DNA from: DASUPK01 sp963724665
Lineage (GTDB): Bacteria > Actinomycetota > Thermoleophilia > Solirubrobacterales > 70-9
DNA length: 64,000 nt
Assembly (NCBI GenBank): GCA_963724665.1
Contig: CAVRVH010000012.1
Span: 992,001-1,056,000 of the forward strand
Direction: 5' to 3'
Numbering within the stretch: position 1 is the stretch's first letter; every line of letters begins with the position of its first letter. The position numbers and the translations under genes were made by a program. Positions 1 through 6,796 of this stretch are shown piece by piece. The notes under the pieces are model-generated. The model had not been told where the DNA came from and made no database searches. It saw only the letters and a list, made by a program, of their open reading frames with translations.

Positions 1-46
1 AAGGGTTTCTCAGGTTGGACTAGAGCCTGGCCGAGGCGCAACTTGA

Positions 47-78
47 GAACCGCTGCTTTGCATGGAAAGCAGCGGTTC
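47..78 (+). repeat. Hairpin repeat, copy 1 (single-hairpin form)
   Basis: A perfect 13-bp inverted repeat (GAACCGCTGCTTT and its complement) encloses the 6-nt loop GCATGG. It matches the second hairpin of the tandem copies at 1369, 2513, 3376 and 5841, but the first hairpin is absent, as if the outer arms had collapsed onto one unit. No GATACT box follows this copy. A smaller inverted repeat (CTCCGTG-gcgaa-CACGGAG, 111-129) lies between it and the next gene. Confidence 0.85.
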
Positions 79-210
79 CGTCGGTCGCTCCGTGTGAACC
101 GCGATTCGACCTCCGTGGCGAACACGGAGTCAAGATCGATGGATACGGCTGATGATTCTTCGCCTTGCGGGGGCGAGGCTCGACTTAACCTCAACAAAGG
201 AGCTTGAGTC

Positions 211-1251
211 ATGAAGCGCGTCGTCGTCGACCACTACGGCGGCCCCGAGGTGTTGAAGGTGGTGGATCAGGACGACCCACGACCGGGTCCCGGCGAGGTC
301 CGCGTCAGGGTGCTGGCGGCTGGAGTTTCGTTCACAGACGCGCAGATTCGCGCCGGCACCTACATGGGCGGCCCGAAGCCGCCTTTCACGCCCGGGTACG
401 AGCTCGTCGGCGCCGTCGAGGAGCTCGGCCAAGGCTGCGAGAGACTGCGTGAGGGGGACCGGGTAGGGGTGCTGACCGTGTGGGGCGCGGACGCCGAGCG
501 CGTCTGCGTGGATGAGAAGTACGCGGTCGCGGTGCCCGAGAACCTCGACCCGGCGGAGGTCGTAAGCCTGATCTTCCCGTACATGACCGCCTACCAGATG
601 CTCCACCGCACCGCGAGGGTGACGAGCGGCGAGTCGGTGCTGGTGCACGGCGCGGCCGGAAGGGTCGGCACGGCGGCGCTCGAGCTGGGGACGGTGGCAG
701 GACTGCGTCTCTTCGGGACCTGTTCGGCGCGCGACAAGGCCGCAGTCGAGCGGCTCGGGGCGGTTGCGATCGACTACCGCAATGAGGACTTCCTAACTCG
801 GGTCCGCGAGCTGACTCAGGGCGAAGGTGTGGACGTTGTGCTCGACGGGATCGGCGGCAAGGTGGCGCTGCGCTCCTTTCGCGCGCTGCGGAAGGGCGAT
901 CAGATCACGGGCGATCCCGGTGGGCGGCTCGTGACTATGGGCGCCTACAACACGATGGTGCAGGGTCACAAGAGCCTGCGTGGGTGGTTCGAGTGGTGGC
1001 CGGCGATGACGGCCACCTGGCTCTGGGGCACGCTCTCGTCCCGCAGGCGGGTTTCGGGCTACCGGGTCCAGATCCTGCGCATTTCCCACCAGGACTGGTT
1101 CGCCGAGGACTTCCAGGCTCTGCTCGGTCTGCTTCGGGAGGGCAAAATCCGCCCGGTCGTGGCCGAGCGGCTGCCGTTCTCCGAGGCTCGCCGCGCCCAC
1201 GAGATGCTTGAGAGCACGGCGGCCAAGGGCAAGCTCGTGCTCGTGCCATAA
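211..1251 (+). CDS. Zinc-type alcohol dehydrogenase / NADPH:quinone oxidoreductase family protein
   Basis: 346 aa, a normal length for the MDR quinone-reductase group. The N-terminal GroES-like half (about 1-125) has a PGYELVGAVEELG stretch; the central Rossmann fold carries the HGAAGRVGTAA nucleotide-binding turn (about 147-157); the C-terminus ends in a typical RRAHEMLES segment. The zinc-ligand cysteines of true alcohol dehydrogenases are not evident, which favours a quinone/enone reductase using NADPH. The ATG at 211 follows AAAGGAGCT at good spacing. The gene lies between hairpin copies 1 and 2 and appears monocistronic. The substrate cannot be read from the sequence. Confidence 0.88.
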   Translation: MKRVVVDHYGGPEVLKVVDQDDPRPGPGEVRVRVLAAGVSFTDAQIRAGTYMGGPKPPFTPGYELVGAVEELGQGCERLREGDRVGVLTVWGADAERVCVDEKYAVAVPENLDPAEVVSLIFPYMTAYQMLHRTARVTSGESVLVHGAAGRVGTAALELGTVAGLRLFGTCSARDKAAVERLGAVAIDYRNEDFLTRVRELTQGEGVDVVLDGIGGKVALRSFRALRKGDQITGDPGGRLVTMGAYNTMVQGHKSLRGWFEWWPAMTATWLWGTLSSRRRVSGYRVQILRISHQDWFAEDFQALLGLLREGKIRPVVAERLPFSEARRAHEMLESTAAKGKLVLVP

Positions 1252-1368
1252 GCCCGGGAAGCTCGTGCCATGACAGTCGCCCCGCCACCACCACAAACTT
1301 GTCGTCTTTGGAGCGTCCGGCGATCTGGCCCGTTGCAAGCTGCTTCCGGCGCTGTGCGATCTCGCCTA

Positions 1369-1413
1369 CTGCTTTGGACGAAAAGCAGCACCGCTGCTTT
1401 GCATGGAAAGCAG
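1369..1413 (+). repeat. Tandem-hairpin repeat, copy 2
   Basis: Two 20-nt hairpins share the same stem: CTGCTTT-GGACGA-AAAGCAG (1369-1388) and CTGCTTT-GCATGG-AAAGCAG (1394-1413), five bases apart. Because both units have identical arms, the first left arm could also pair with the last right arm, giving one long imperfect hairpin. The 3' arm of the second hairpin contains the TGGAAA of the promoter that follows. Confidence 0.88.
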
Positions 1414-1432
1414 TACTCCGCCGAGAGATACT
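1404..1432 (+). promoter_or_regulatory. Candidate leaderless promoter for the SnoaL-like gene at 1442
   Basis: TGGAAA at 1404-1409 lies inside hairpin 2 and is followed, after 17 bp, by GATACT at 1427-1432. The start codon is 9 nt further on, so transcription would start at or next to the ATG and there is no room for a ribosome binding site. The same GATACT-9 nt-ATG spacing recurs before 5915 (+) and before 26556 (-). A GGAAA-type -35 could indicate an ECF sigma factor; that is inference. Confidence 0.55.
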
Positions 1433-1441
1433 GCGTAGGCG

Positions 1442-1837
1442 ATGTCGCAGGAGAAACTGGAGGTCGTGCGGCGGATCGTCGGGGCGTTCTGCGCCGGGGA
1501 CTGGAGGACCGCCCTGAATGGGTACGACGAGGCGGTCGAGCTTGACCAGAGCCGGATGCCGGACGGGGGCATCTACCACGGCCACCAGGGGATGCGCGAG
1601 TTCTACGCTCGCTGGGTCGGATCGTGGGACCACTTCGACGCCCACCCAGTCGAGTTCATCGACGCGGGCGACGCGACCATCGTGGTCATGCAAATCAGCG
1701 GCACCGGCAAGGGCAGCGGCGCCTCCGTGACGATGCGCTCCGCCGACCTGTACACGGTCGCTAATGGCAAGGTCGTGCGGCACGTCGGCTACCCCAATGC
1801 CTCGCAGGCCCTCGAAGCCGCCGGGCTGTCGGAGTAG
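1442..1837 (+). CDS. SnoaL-like (NTF2-fold) protein
   Basis: 131 aa, a full single-domain member of the SnoaL-like/NTF2-like superfamily. The N-terminal helix MSQEKLEVVRRIVGAF, a central GHQGMREFYARWVGSWD and the ending ALEAAGLSE are typical of the expanded actinobacterial group whose members start MS(E/Q)EN. The fold makes a conical pocket, and members act as cyclases, isomerases or small-ligand binders; the role of this one is unknown. Translation starts at an ATG lacking a Shine-Dalgarno sequence and placed 9 nt after a GATACT box. A paralogue (6158-6553) and tail or start fragments (1841, 2483) are nearby. Confidence 0.82.
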   Translation: MSQEKLEVVRRIVGAFCAGDWRTALNGYDEAVELDQSRMPDGGIYHGHQGMREFYARWVGSWDHFDAHPVEFIDAGDATIVVMQISGTGKGSGASVTMRSADLYTVANGKVVRHVGYPNASQALEAAGLSE

Positions 1838-1840
1838 GCG

Positions 1841-1891
1841 ATGTCGGAGGAGAACGTGGAGCCCGTGAGTCCAACTACCGAAACCCGGTAG
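1841..1891 (+). pseudogene. Remnant 5' end of a second SnoaL-like gene
   Basis: Three bases after the upstream stop, GCG-ATG-TCG-GAG-GAG-AAC restarts the reading MSEENVEPV, matching the first residues of the SnoaL-like protein at 6158 (MSEENVAVV). The frame then diverges and stops after 16 codons. This looks like the start of a tandem paralogue whose body has been deleted. Confidence 0.6.
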
Positions 1892-1960
1892 CCCTAGTTG
1901 CAGAAGGTGCTTGCCGTCGCTACGGTGGACGAACCAGGGGACTCGACCAGGGAAGGACCT

Positions 1961-2470
1961 ATGAGATTCCGCTCGCTCGTCACTCTCGTCTTGGTCGCAG
2001 GGTGCCTGTCGGTCTTCGCCTCCACCACGGAAGCCGCGCCGCCTTTCCACTTCCACGACACGAACTCCGAGTTCGATCCGCACTTCGCAACCTGCGATGG
2101 TCAGGTCATCTCGCTCTTCACCACCGGGAAGACCTTCGGCACGACCTTCTTCGACGGCAACGGGGACGTGACGCGGACAATCGTGCACAACCGTTTCCTC
2201 GACCACTTCACGAACACCGTCACAGGTGCGACGCTCCTCAACCGGGGCACGTTCCAAGAGACCTTCATCGCCATACCCGGCACCGACGAGTTCACGGAAA
2301 CGATCGACGGTCATGTTTTCCTCGCAACGCAGCCAGGCAGCGGGATCGTCATCCATGACTCGGGCAGAGTCGTCCTCAGTCCCGACGAAGACGTCATCTT
2401 CGCGGCGGGCCATCACGCAGAACTGGTCAACGGGCAGTTCGAAGAGCTGCTCTGCGACGCCCTGACCTGA
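1961..2470 (+). CDS. Secreted protein of unknown function
   Basis: 169 aa. The ATG at 1961 is chosen over an upstream in-frame start because it follows GGAAGGACC and opens a clear signal peptide (MRFRSLVTLVLVAGCLSVFASTTEA, cleaved after about residue 27). The mature part is rich in beta-strand-like alternation (TGKTFGTTFFDGNGDVTRTI, HNRFLDHFTNT) and has one cysteine near each end (FATCDGQ and ELLCDAL), which could form a disulfide. I do not recognise the family. It sits between a SnoaL start fragment and a SnoaL tail fragment, so it may have been inserted into an older tandem pair. Confidence 0.72.
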   Translation: MRFRSLVTLVLVAGCLSVFASTTEAAPPFHFHDTNSEFDPHFATCDGQVISLFTTGKTFGTTFFDGNGDVTRTIVHNRFLDHFTNTVTGATLLNRGTFQETFIAIPGTDEFTETIDGHVFLATQPGSGIVIHDSGRVVLSPDEDVIFAAGHHAELVNGQFEELLCDALT

Positions 2471-2482
2471 GACGGTCCACCA

Positions 2483-2512
2483 GCCCTCGAAGCCGCCGGG
2501 CTGTCGGAGTAG
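2483..2512 (+). pseudogene. Remnant 3' end of a SnoaL-like gene
   Basis: The bases encode ALEAAGLSE followed by TAG, nearly identical at nucleotide level to the last ten codons of the genes ending at 1837 and 6553. Only the tail remains. The hairpin repeat begins at the very next base after the stop, the same junction as at 6553/6554. Confidence 0.7.
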
Positions 2513-2556
2513 TGCTTTGGACGAGAAGCAGTAGTCCTGCTTTGCATGGAAAGCAG
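2513..2556 (+). repeat. Tandem-hairpin repeat, copy 3
   Basis: Hairpin 1 (TGCTT-TGGACGAG-AAGCA, 2513-2530) has a shortened stem. Hairpin 2 (CTGCTTT-GCATGG-AAAGCAG, 2537-2556) is perfect. A CGAGAT remnant follows, but no complete GATACT box and no start codon, so the promoter part seems decayed. 2557-2647 holds nothing else that I can identify. Confidence 0.85.
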
Positions 2557-2647
2557 CGGTCGACGGCTCCGCCCGAGATGGCGGGGAACCGCGAAACTCG
2601 GGGGCGCCGGGCCCGATCCCGTCGGCGAGCCCGACGCCCTGTGACGC

Positions 2648-3118
2648 TCAGCCGATCACGTGGAAGACGAAGTCGAACTTCGTCCCTTGCGGATTGTGGT
2701 ACTTGAGCTCCATCTCGCCGCGAGCGTTGCGGTACGCGCCCGTCCCGCCAGTGATCGCAAGCACCGTGTTACCCGTGTCGCTGAACGGGCCCTCGACGGT
2801 GATCTGGCCGGATGGCAGGAACGTCGTCCACGTGCACTCCCAGGAGCTGCCCACGACGATGCGGATACAGGATCCCTGGTCGGTACCGACCTTGTGCGTG
2901 TCGGCCGCGTTGAAGACATCGTTCCCGAATGTGAGAATGTTGCCGACGACGTCGTTGTTGGGGTCCCCGTTGGTGACTGCATCGGTGTCCGCGTGTTCGA
3001 CCACCGTGATCGTCTTACCAGCGGCATGGTGTCCCTTGCCCTGGCCCGCGCTTGAGTTGACCGCGACCGCGAGCACAGCCGCGGTCACCAGGAGCGCGGC
3101 GGCGATTACCCGCTTCAT
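2648..3118 (-). CDS. Secreted allene-oxide-cyclase/dirigent-like barrel protein
   Basis: 156 aa, starting at an ATG behind AAGGAGG. Residues 1-25 (MKRVIAAALLVTAAVLAVAVNSSAG) are a signal peptide. The mature domain ends with SDTGNTVLAITGGTGAYRNA followed by an ARGEM turn; the GGTGxYxxARG signature is shared by allene oxide cyclase barrels and dirigent proteins. Bacterial homologues with this small beta-barrel are common in actinobacteria but their substrate is unknown. The gene is monocistronic, opposite in direction to its neighbours, between hairpin copies 3 and 4. Confidence 0.78.
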   Translation of the reverse strand: MKRVIAAALLVTAAVLAVAVNSSAGQGKGHHAAGKTITVVEHADTDAVTNGDPNNDVVGNILTFGNDVFNAADTHKVGTDQGSCIRIVVGSSWECTWTTFLPSGQITVEGPFSDTGNTVLAITGGTGAYRNARGEMELKYHNPQGTKFDFVFHVIG

Positions 3119-3375
3119 CTCGACCTCCTTGTCGTCGAGCCGGTGGGAGCCAAGCCCTCGACGAACCACCCATCTCACGCCGGCTCTGGTTTGGATTCAC
3201 AGGCGGCCAACAAGCTCGAGGACGTGGAGCGACGCTAACACTCCCCGGCAACACCAAGGGCTCCTCCTTCGAGCGCCGTTGCCTATAGCTTGGGACCGAT
3301 TCGGTTTATCGCTAGCACGCGACACGCCTCTGGGGGCACACAGAACCCACGCCGGTCAGTTCGGGCGTCGAAACC

Positions 3376-3421
3376 GCTGCTTTGGACGAAAAGCAGCACC
3401 CCTGCTTTGCTTGGAAAGCAG
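3376..3421 (+). repeat. Tandem-hairpin repeat, copy 4
   Basis: Hairpin 1 is GCTGCTTT-GGACGA-AAAGCAGC (3376-3397, 8-bp stem) and hairpin 2 is CTGCTTT-GCTTGG-AAAGCAG (3402-3421), with one loop change (GCATGG to GCTTGG). No GATACT follows. The next gene instead has an AAAAGGG purine run before its ATG. The 250 bases upstream (3119-3375) hold the promoter side of the divergent gene and nothing else recognisable. Confidence 0.87.
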
Positions 3422-3448
3422 CACTCCTGCTCGAAAAGGGTGACGTCG

Positions 3449-4093
3449 ATGAGGCGTGCCAGTCTGCGAACGGCGATGGAATCTTCGAGTCGCAGGACCG
3501 ACATGGCAGCAGCGGTGCTGTGGTGCGCCGCGTCGGTCGTCTGGGCCGTCTTGGTCGGCGCGGCCGCTCTCGTCGCTGGCTTCGTGGCCAGCTCCACTGC
3601 GCTGGTGGGCTTCGGCCTTGATTCGCTGGTTGACGGTGGAGCGTCGGCGACGCTCGTTTGGCGCTTCCGCCACGAACTGCACGGCGAGCGACCAGGACAC
3701 GAGTTGGAGCGCCAGGCGGCCAGAGTGGTCGGTGCCCTGCTCGGGGTGATCGCCCTCTATCTGATCGTGCGCGCCGTTATCGCCCTCGCTGAGCACTCAG
3801 GTCCATCCCCATCCACGGTCGGCCTCATCCTGACCGCGGCCTCGATCATCGTGCTCCCAGTTCTGGGCGCGAACAAGCTTCGGCTCTCCCGTTCGCTTGC
3901 TAGTCAGACACTTCGGGCCGACGGGGTGCTCAGCGTCGCTGGCGCGGCGCTCGCTGCTGCCGCGCTTACCGGCTTGGCGCTCAGCACGAGCCTCGACCTG
4001 TGGTGGGCCGACTCGATTGCCGCCCTGCTGATTGCCCTCATGCTCGGCCGGGAGAGCGTGCTCACCCTGCGGGCCGGGAGCGGAGTCGCTTGA
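3449..4093 (+). CDS. Cation-diffusion-facilitator-like membrane protein
   Basis: 214 aa with five to six hydrophobic segments. LDSLVDGG in the second segment gives the DxxxD metal-site pattern of CDF exporters, and WWADSIAALLIA in the last segment supplies the partner aspartate. The cytoplasmic C-terminal domain of standard CDF proteins is missing, so this is the short membrane-only type. The ATG at 3449 follows a purine-rich AAAAGGG and lies 27 bases past hairpin copy 4. It would export a divalent cation, but that is family inference. Confidence 0.7.
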   Translation: MRRASLRTAMESSSRRTDMAAAVLWCAASVVWAVLVGAAALVAGFVASSTALVGFGLDSLVDGGASATLVWRFRHELHGERPGHELERQAARVVGALLGVIALYLIVRAVIALAEHSGPSPSTVGLILTAASIIVLPVLGANKLRLSRSLASQTLRADGVLSVAGAALAAAALTGLALSTSLDLWWADSIAALLIALMLGRESVLTLRAGSGVA

Positions 4094-4235
4094 CCTCCAT
4101 TTGCAGCGAGGGTCGGGCCGTGACGCACGCGATAGAGTCGACCTTGAGGCCTGATGAACCGTCAACGGCGCGCGTAACGCGTGCGCTCTTCGGCCCACAG
4201 GAGCCTGTCCGACTCTCGAGGAATGGAGAAATGTG

Positions 4236-5258
4236 ATGAGCCCCGCCATCTATGTCCAGACGAACGACGCCTCTGACAATGAAATCGTCGCCTTCAGCCG
4301 CTCGGAGGAGGGCCAGCTCGCCCCCCTTGGCCGCTACAGCACAGGTGGGCGAGGAACGGGAGAGCCACACCTGCCCTCCCAGAACTCAATCGTGCTCAGT
4401 GATGACGGTCAGTGGCTGCTTGTCGCGAACTCCGGCAGCGATGACCTGTCGCTGTTCGCGATCGAATCGGACGGACTGCGCCTTGAGGATCGCGTCGATT
4501 CGGGTGGCAGCAAGCCAACCAGCGTCGCCGTCAGCGGAGAGCTCGTCTACGTTCTCAACAACGGCACGCCGTGCATCACTGGCTTCAACCTCGCGAATGG
4601 AAAGCTGACTCCGCTCGAGGACTCGACGCGGCAGCTGAGCGCCGACGACGCGGATCCGGCTCAGATCTCGTTCAGCATCAACGGCGACGCGCTGATCGCG
4701 ACCGAGCGTGGGACGAACAGCATCAGCAGCTATGCGATCGACGAGCGTGGTTACGCGGAAGGCCCGACCACGATCGAGTCCAAGGGCCAGACGCCGTACG
4801 GCTTCGACTTCACACCGAAGGGCTCGCTGATCGTCACCGAGGCGTTCGGCGGCGCTACTGGCGCGGCGGCTGCTTCCTCGTACGCCGTTGCCGGCGGGGG
4901 CGAGCTCAGCGCGGTCAGCGGCTCGGTTGGCGACACCCGCAGCGAGGTCTGTTGGGCCGCAGTGACGAATGACGGCCAGTACGCCTATGTCACCAACTTC
5001 GGCGACTGCACCGTGTCGTGCTACGAGATCGCCGGCGATGGAAGTCTCGAGCTGCGCGATCCGGTGGCCGCCTCGACCCGCCAAGGTGAGAAGGGCCTTC
5101 GCGACGAGGCCATTTCGGGCGACGGACGCTACCTGTACGCGATTGACGCCGACGCGCAGAAGGTCTTCGGGTGGACCGTGGGCCAAGACGGCGGACTGAC
5201 CTCGGTCGGTGAGTTCGAGGGAGTGCCGGAGACCGTTGCCGGGCTGGCCGCCAGCTGA
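4236..5258 (+). CDS. Lactonase-family seven-bladed beta-propeller protein
   Basis: 340 aa. Repeated propeller units of the type NGDALIATERGTNSISSYAID and DGQYAYVTNFGDCTVSCYEI recur along the whole chain, as in 6-phosphogluconolactonase-like (Lactonase) proteins and YVTN-repeat surface proteins. No signal peptide is visible, which points to the cytoplasmic lactonase group. The ATG at 4236 follows GGAATGGAGA. It may hydrolyse a sugar lactone, but the active-site residues cannot be confirmed by eye. The gap from 4094 shows no gene. Confidence 0.82.
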   Translation: MSPAIYVQTNDASDNEIVAFSRSEEGQLAPLGRYSTGGRGTGEPHLPSQNSIVLSDDGQWLLVANSGSDDLSLFAIESDGLRLEDRVDSGGSKPTSVAVSGELVYVLNNGTPCITGFNLANGKLTPLEDSTRQLSADDADPAQISFSINGDALIATERGTNSISSYAIDERGYAEGPTTIESKGQTPYGFDFTPKGSLIVTEAFGGATGAAAASSYAVAGGGELSAVSGSVGDTRSEVCWAAVTNDGQYAYVTNFGDCTVSCYEIAGDGSLELRDPVAASTRQGEKGLRDEAISGDGRYLYAIDADAQKVFGWTVGQDGGLTSVGEFEGVPETVAGLAAS

Positions 5259-5293
5259 GTGGGATCGCGGCACAAGCCGCCGACGCGATACCA

Positions 5294-5737
5294 ATGAGGC
5301 TCGAGCCGATCTATCGCGCGCGCTTCAGCGCGCCTCAGAGGTGGAGCGTTGAGCTCACTGGCCCGGACGGCAGCGAGGGTCAGGACTTTCTCCTCACCGA
5401 AGGGCGTTGTGAGGGGCGGGTTGCGGCCTCCTGGCGTGGCGCCAACTACCCCCGCCGTCGCACCGACGGCACGCTGACGCCTGACTTTCGGGGAGTGCTC
5501 GAGACCGACGACAGCGCCACGATCCTCTTCGCCTGGAACGGGTACGGCCGCACAAGCCAAGGCGGCGTTAGCCAGCTGGTCGGAGGCATGACCCACACGA
5601 CCGATGACGAGCGATACCTGTGGCTCAACAATGCGTTCTGCGCCGTGGCTGGCGAGGTGCGTCATCGGCCCGAGGACGACCGCGTTGAGGTTGTCCTCGA
5701 CGTCTTCGAGCTTGTATGGGAGACCCCCGCCGATTAG
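5294..5737 (+). CDS. DUF3237 family protein
   Basis: 147 aa, the usual length for DUF3237. The order of conserved pieces (an early VELTGPDGSEGQDF, RGANYPRRRTDGTLTPDFRG, then ERYLWLNNAFCAVAGEV near the end) fits this family of small beta-barrels. A second member is encoded at 23405 in a putative aromatic-degradation operon. It lies 35 bp after the lactonase gene on the same strand and may be co-transcribed. Function unknown. Confidence 0.72.
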   Translation: MRLEPIYRARFSAPQRWSVELTGPDGSEGQDFLLTEGRCEGRVAASWRGANYPRRRTDGTLTPDFRGVLETDDSATILFAWNGYGRTSQGGVSQLVGGMTHTTDDERYLWLNNAFCAVAGEVRHRPEDDRVEVVLDVFELVWETPAD

Positions 5738-5840
5738 TCCTCCAGCCAGGGGCCGGCGACGGCGACCGCACGCGCCGAGCTGACGCCTGCTTCCGCGTGA
5801 TGCGGAAGCCTGATGGCCTTGGGGCCACCCGTCCGAAATA

Positions 5841-5888
5841 GCCGCTTTGGACGAAAAGCAGCTATCCCCCTTTGCATGGAAAGCAGCG
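5841..5888 (+). repeat. Tandem-hairpin repeat, copy 5
   Basis: Hairpin 1 (GCCGCTTT-GGACGA-AAAGCAGC, 5841-5862) has one mismatch in the stem. Hairpin 2 (about 5868-5888) keeps CTTT-GCATGG-AAAG but its outer left arm has changed to CCCC. The TGGAAA at 5877-5882 is the -35-like part of the next promoter. 5738-5840 holds no gene. Confidence 0.83.
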
Positions 5889-5905
5889 GTTCCGGGCGAG
5901 ATACT
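5877..5905 (+). promoter_or_regulatory. Candidate leaderless promoter for the gene at 5915
   Basis: TGGAAA (5877-5882), a 17-bp spacer and GATACT (5900-5905), then 9 nt to the ATG. This is exactly the geometry found before 1442, although the downstream gene here is unrelated to SnoaL. The spacer sequence differs between the two copies while the spacing is kept, which argues for a functional promoter and not just shared descent. Confidence 0.55.
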
Positions 5906-5914
5906 GGGCTGACG

Positions 5915-6154
5915 ATGTCGCAAGCGAACATCTGGCACCTCAACATCAGCTACATCGGCACCGGTGAGGACGGAGAACGTGCCAACGAGATCATCGTTAC
6001 GGCGCGCAAGCAGGGGAAGCCGGTCTACGGCGAAGGCCCTTGGTGGAACGTCGCTTATGAAGATGTCGAGACCCGCGAAGCCGCGCTGACCGCTCTCAGC
6101 ATCGATCTCGACCAGATCGACCCGGGTTGGCGGGACATACTCGAGGTCAGATAG
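5915..6154 (+). CDS. Small protein of unknown function (79 aa)
   Basis: The start is fixed by the conserved GATACT-9 nt-ATG arrangement, and the first codons (ATGTCGCAAGC) match the start of the SnoaL-like genes. The rest does not: WHLNISYIGTGEDGERANEII and GPWWNVAYEDVETREAALTAL suggest a small alpha/beta protein, with no signal peptide or membrane segment. I recognise no family. It is followed 3 bases later by a SnoaL-like gene, so the two are probably co-transcribed. Confidence 0.6.
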   Translation: MSQANIWHLNISYIGTGEDGERANEIIVTARKQGKPVYGEGPWWNVAYEDVETREAALTALSIDLDQIDPGWRDILEVR

Positions 6155-6157
6155 AGA

Positions 6158-6553
6158 ATGTCGGAGGAGAACGTCGCGGTCGTTCGCGAGATGCTGGAGG
6201 GGTTCCTGAGCAATGACTTCGAGGCTGCCCTTTCCGCATTCGATCCAGACGTCGAGTGGGATGGGACGAACCTGCCGGACGGAACTGTCTCGCGAGGACT
6301 TGAGGCCGTCGTGGACCACATCACCCGGTGGGCAGAGACCTGGGAGAACTGGGAGCTGGAGCTTGAGGAGGTGATGGACGCCGGCGGGGACCAGGTGATC
6401 GCATTCACCCACGAGCGGGGCCGGACGGAGACGGGCATCGAGCTGGACGAGCGCCACTCCGAGCTGTACATGGTTCGCGACGGGAAGATTGTGTACCGCA
6501 AGGGCTTCTCGGATGCGGACGAGGCCCTGGAAGCCGCCGGGCTGTCCAAGTAG
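6158..6553 (+). CDS. SnoaL-like (NTF2-fold) protein
   Basis: 131 aa, the same length and design as the protein at 1442: start MSEENVAVVREMLEGFL, a middle VSRGLEAVVDHITRWAETWENWELE, and the ending DADEALEAAGLSK. It belongs to the large actinobacterial SnoaL-like group of unknown ligand. Only 3 bases separate it from the upstream 79-aa gene, and hairpin copy 6 starts directly after its stop codon. Confidence 0.82.
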   Translation: MSEENVAVVREMLEGFLSNDFEAALSAFDPDVEWDGTNLPDGTVSRGLEAVVDHITRWAETWENWELELEEVMDAGGDQVIAFTHERGRTETGIELDERHSELYMVRDGKIVYRKGFSDADEALEAAGLSK

Positions 6554-6572
6554 CTGCTTTGGACGAGAAGCA
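6554..6572 (+). repeat. Hairpin repeat, copy 6 (first hairpin only)
   Basis: CTGCTTT-GGACGAG-AAGCA follows immediately after the TAG of the SnoaL-like gene. The second hairpin is missing; instead the stop codon of a recombinase fragment on the other strand begins at the next base. This is therefore a junction where the repeat has been cut. Confidence 0.75.
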
Positions 6573-6716
6573 CTAGCCAGCCAGTGCTGCCGCGGCCGGG
6601 ATCACCGGAAAGCGGCGTGTGCGGACCGTTTCGATGATCTCGCCACTATCAATGCCCTGCAGGTAGATCGAAGTCACGCCGAGGTTGGCATGTCCTAGCT
6701 GGCGCTGGATGACAGA
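6573..6716 (-). pseudogene. C-terminal remnant of a tyrosine recombinase/integrase
   Basis: The minus-strand reading LSVIQRQLGHANLGVTSIYL followed by QGIDSGEII is the catalytic C-terminus of a phage-type integrase: the LGH histidine motif and the nucleophile Tyr in TSIYLQG. Upstream of this the frame continues without any integrase similarity, so the Arg-containing body is lost. The stop codon abuts hairpin copy 6. It cannot be an active recombinase by itself. Confidence 0.75.
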
Positions 6717-6796
6717 AAGGGCCGCTGATGCGACCCTTTCTATTCGCGCGATAGGACGGGCGAGGATGGGGAGACCGCCGTCGTCGTCTCGCGCCA

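Noticed and set aside
5129..6457. 442-codon minus-strand frame antisense to the DUF3237, orphan and SnoaL genes
   Set aside because: Composition is that of antisense translation, no ribosome site, and it would span the hairpin and promoter elements.
47..6572. Classical integron attC sites or CRISPR repeats
   Set aside because: The repeats lack the attC GTTRRRY/RYYYAAC cores, spacing is gene-sized and irregular, and no cas gene or complete integrase is present.
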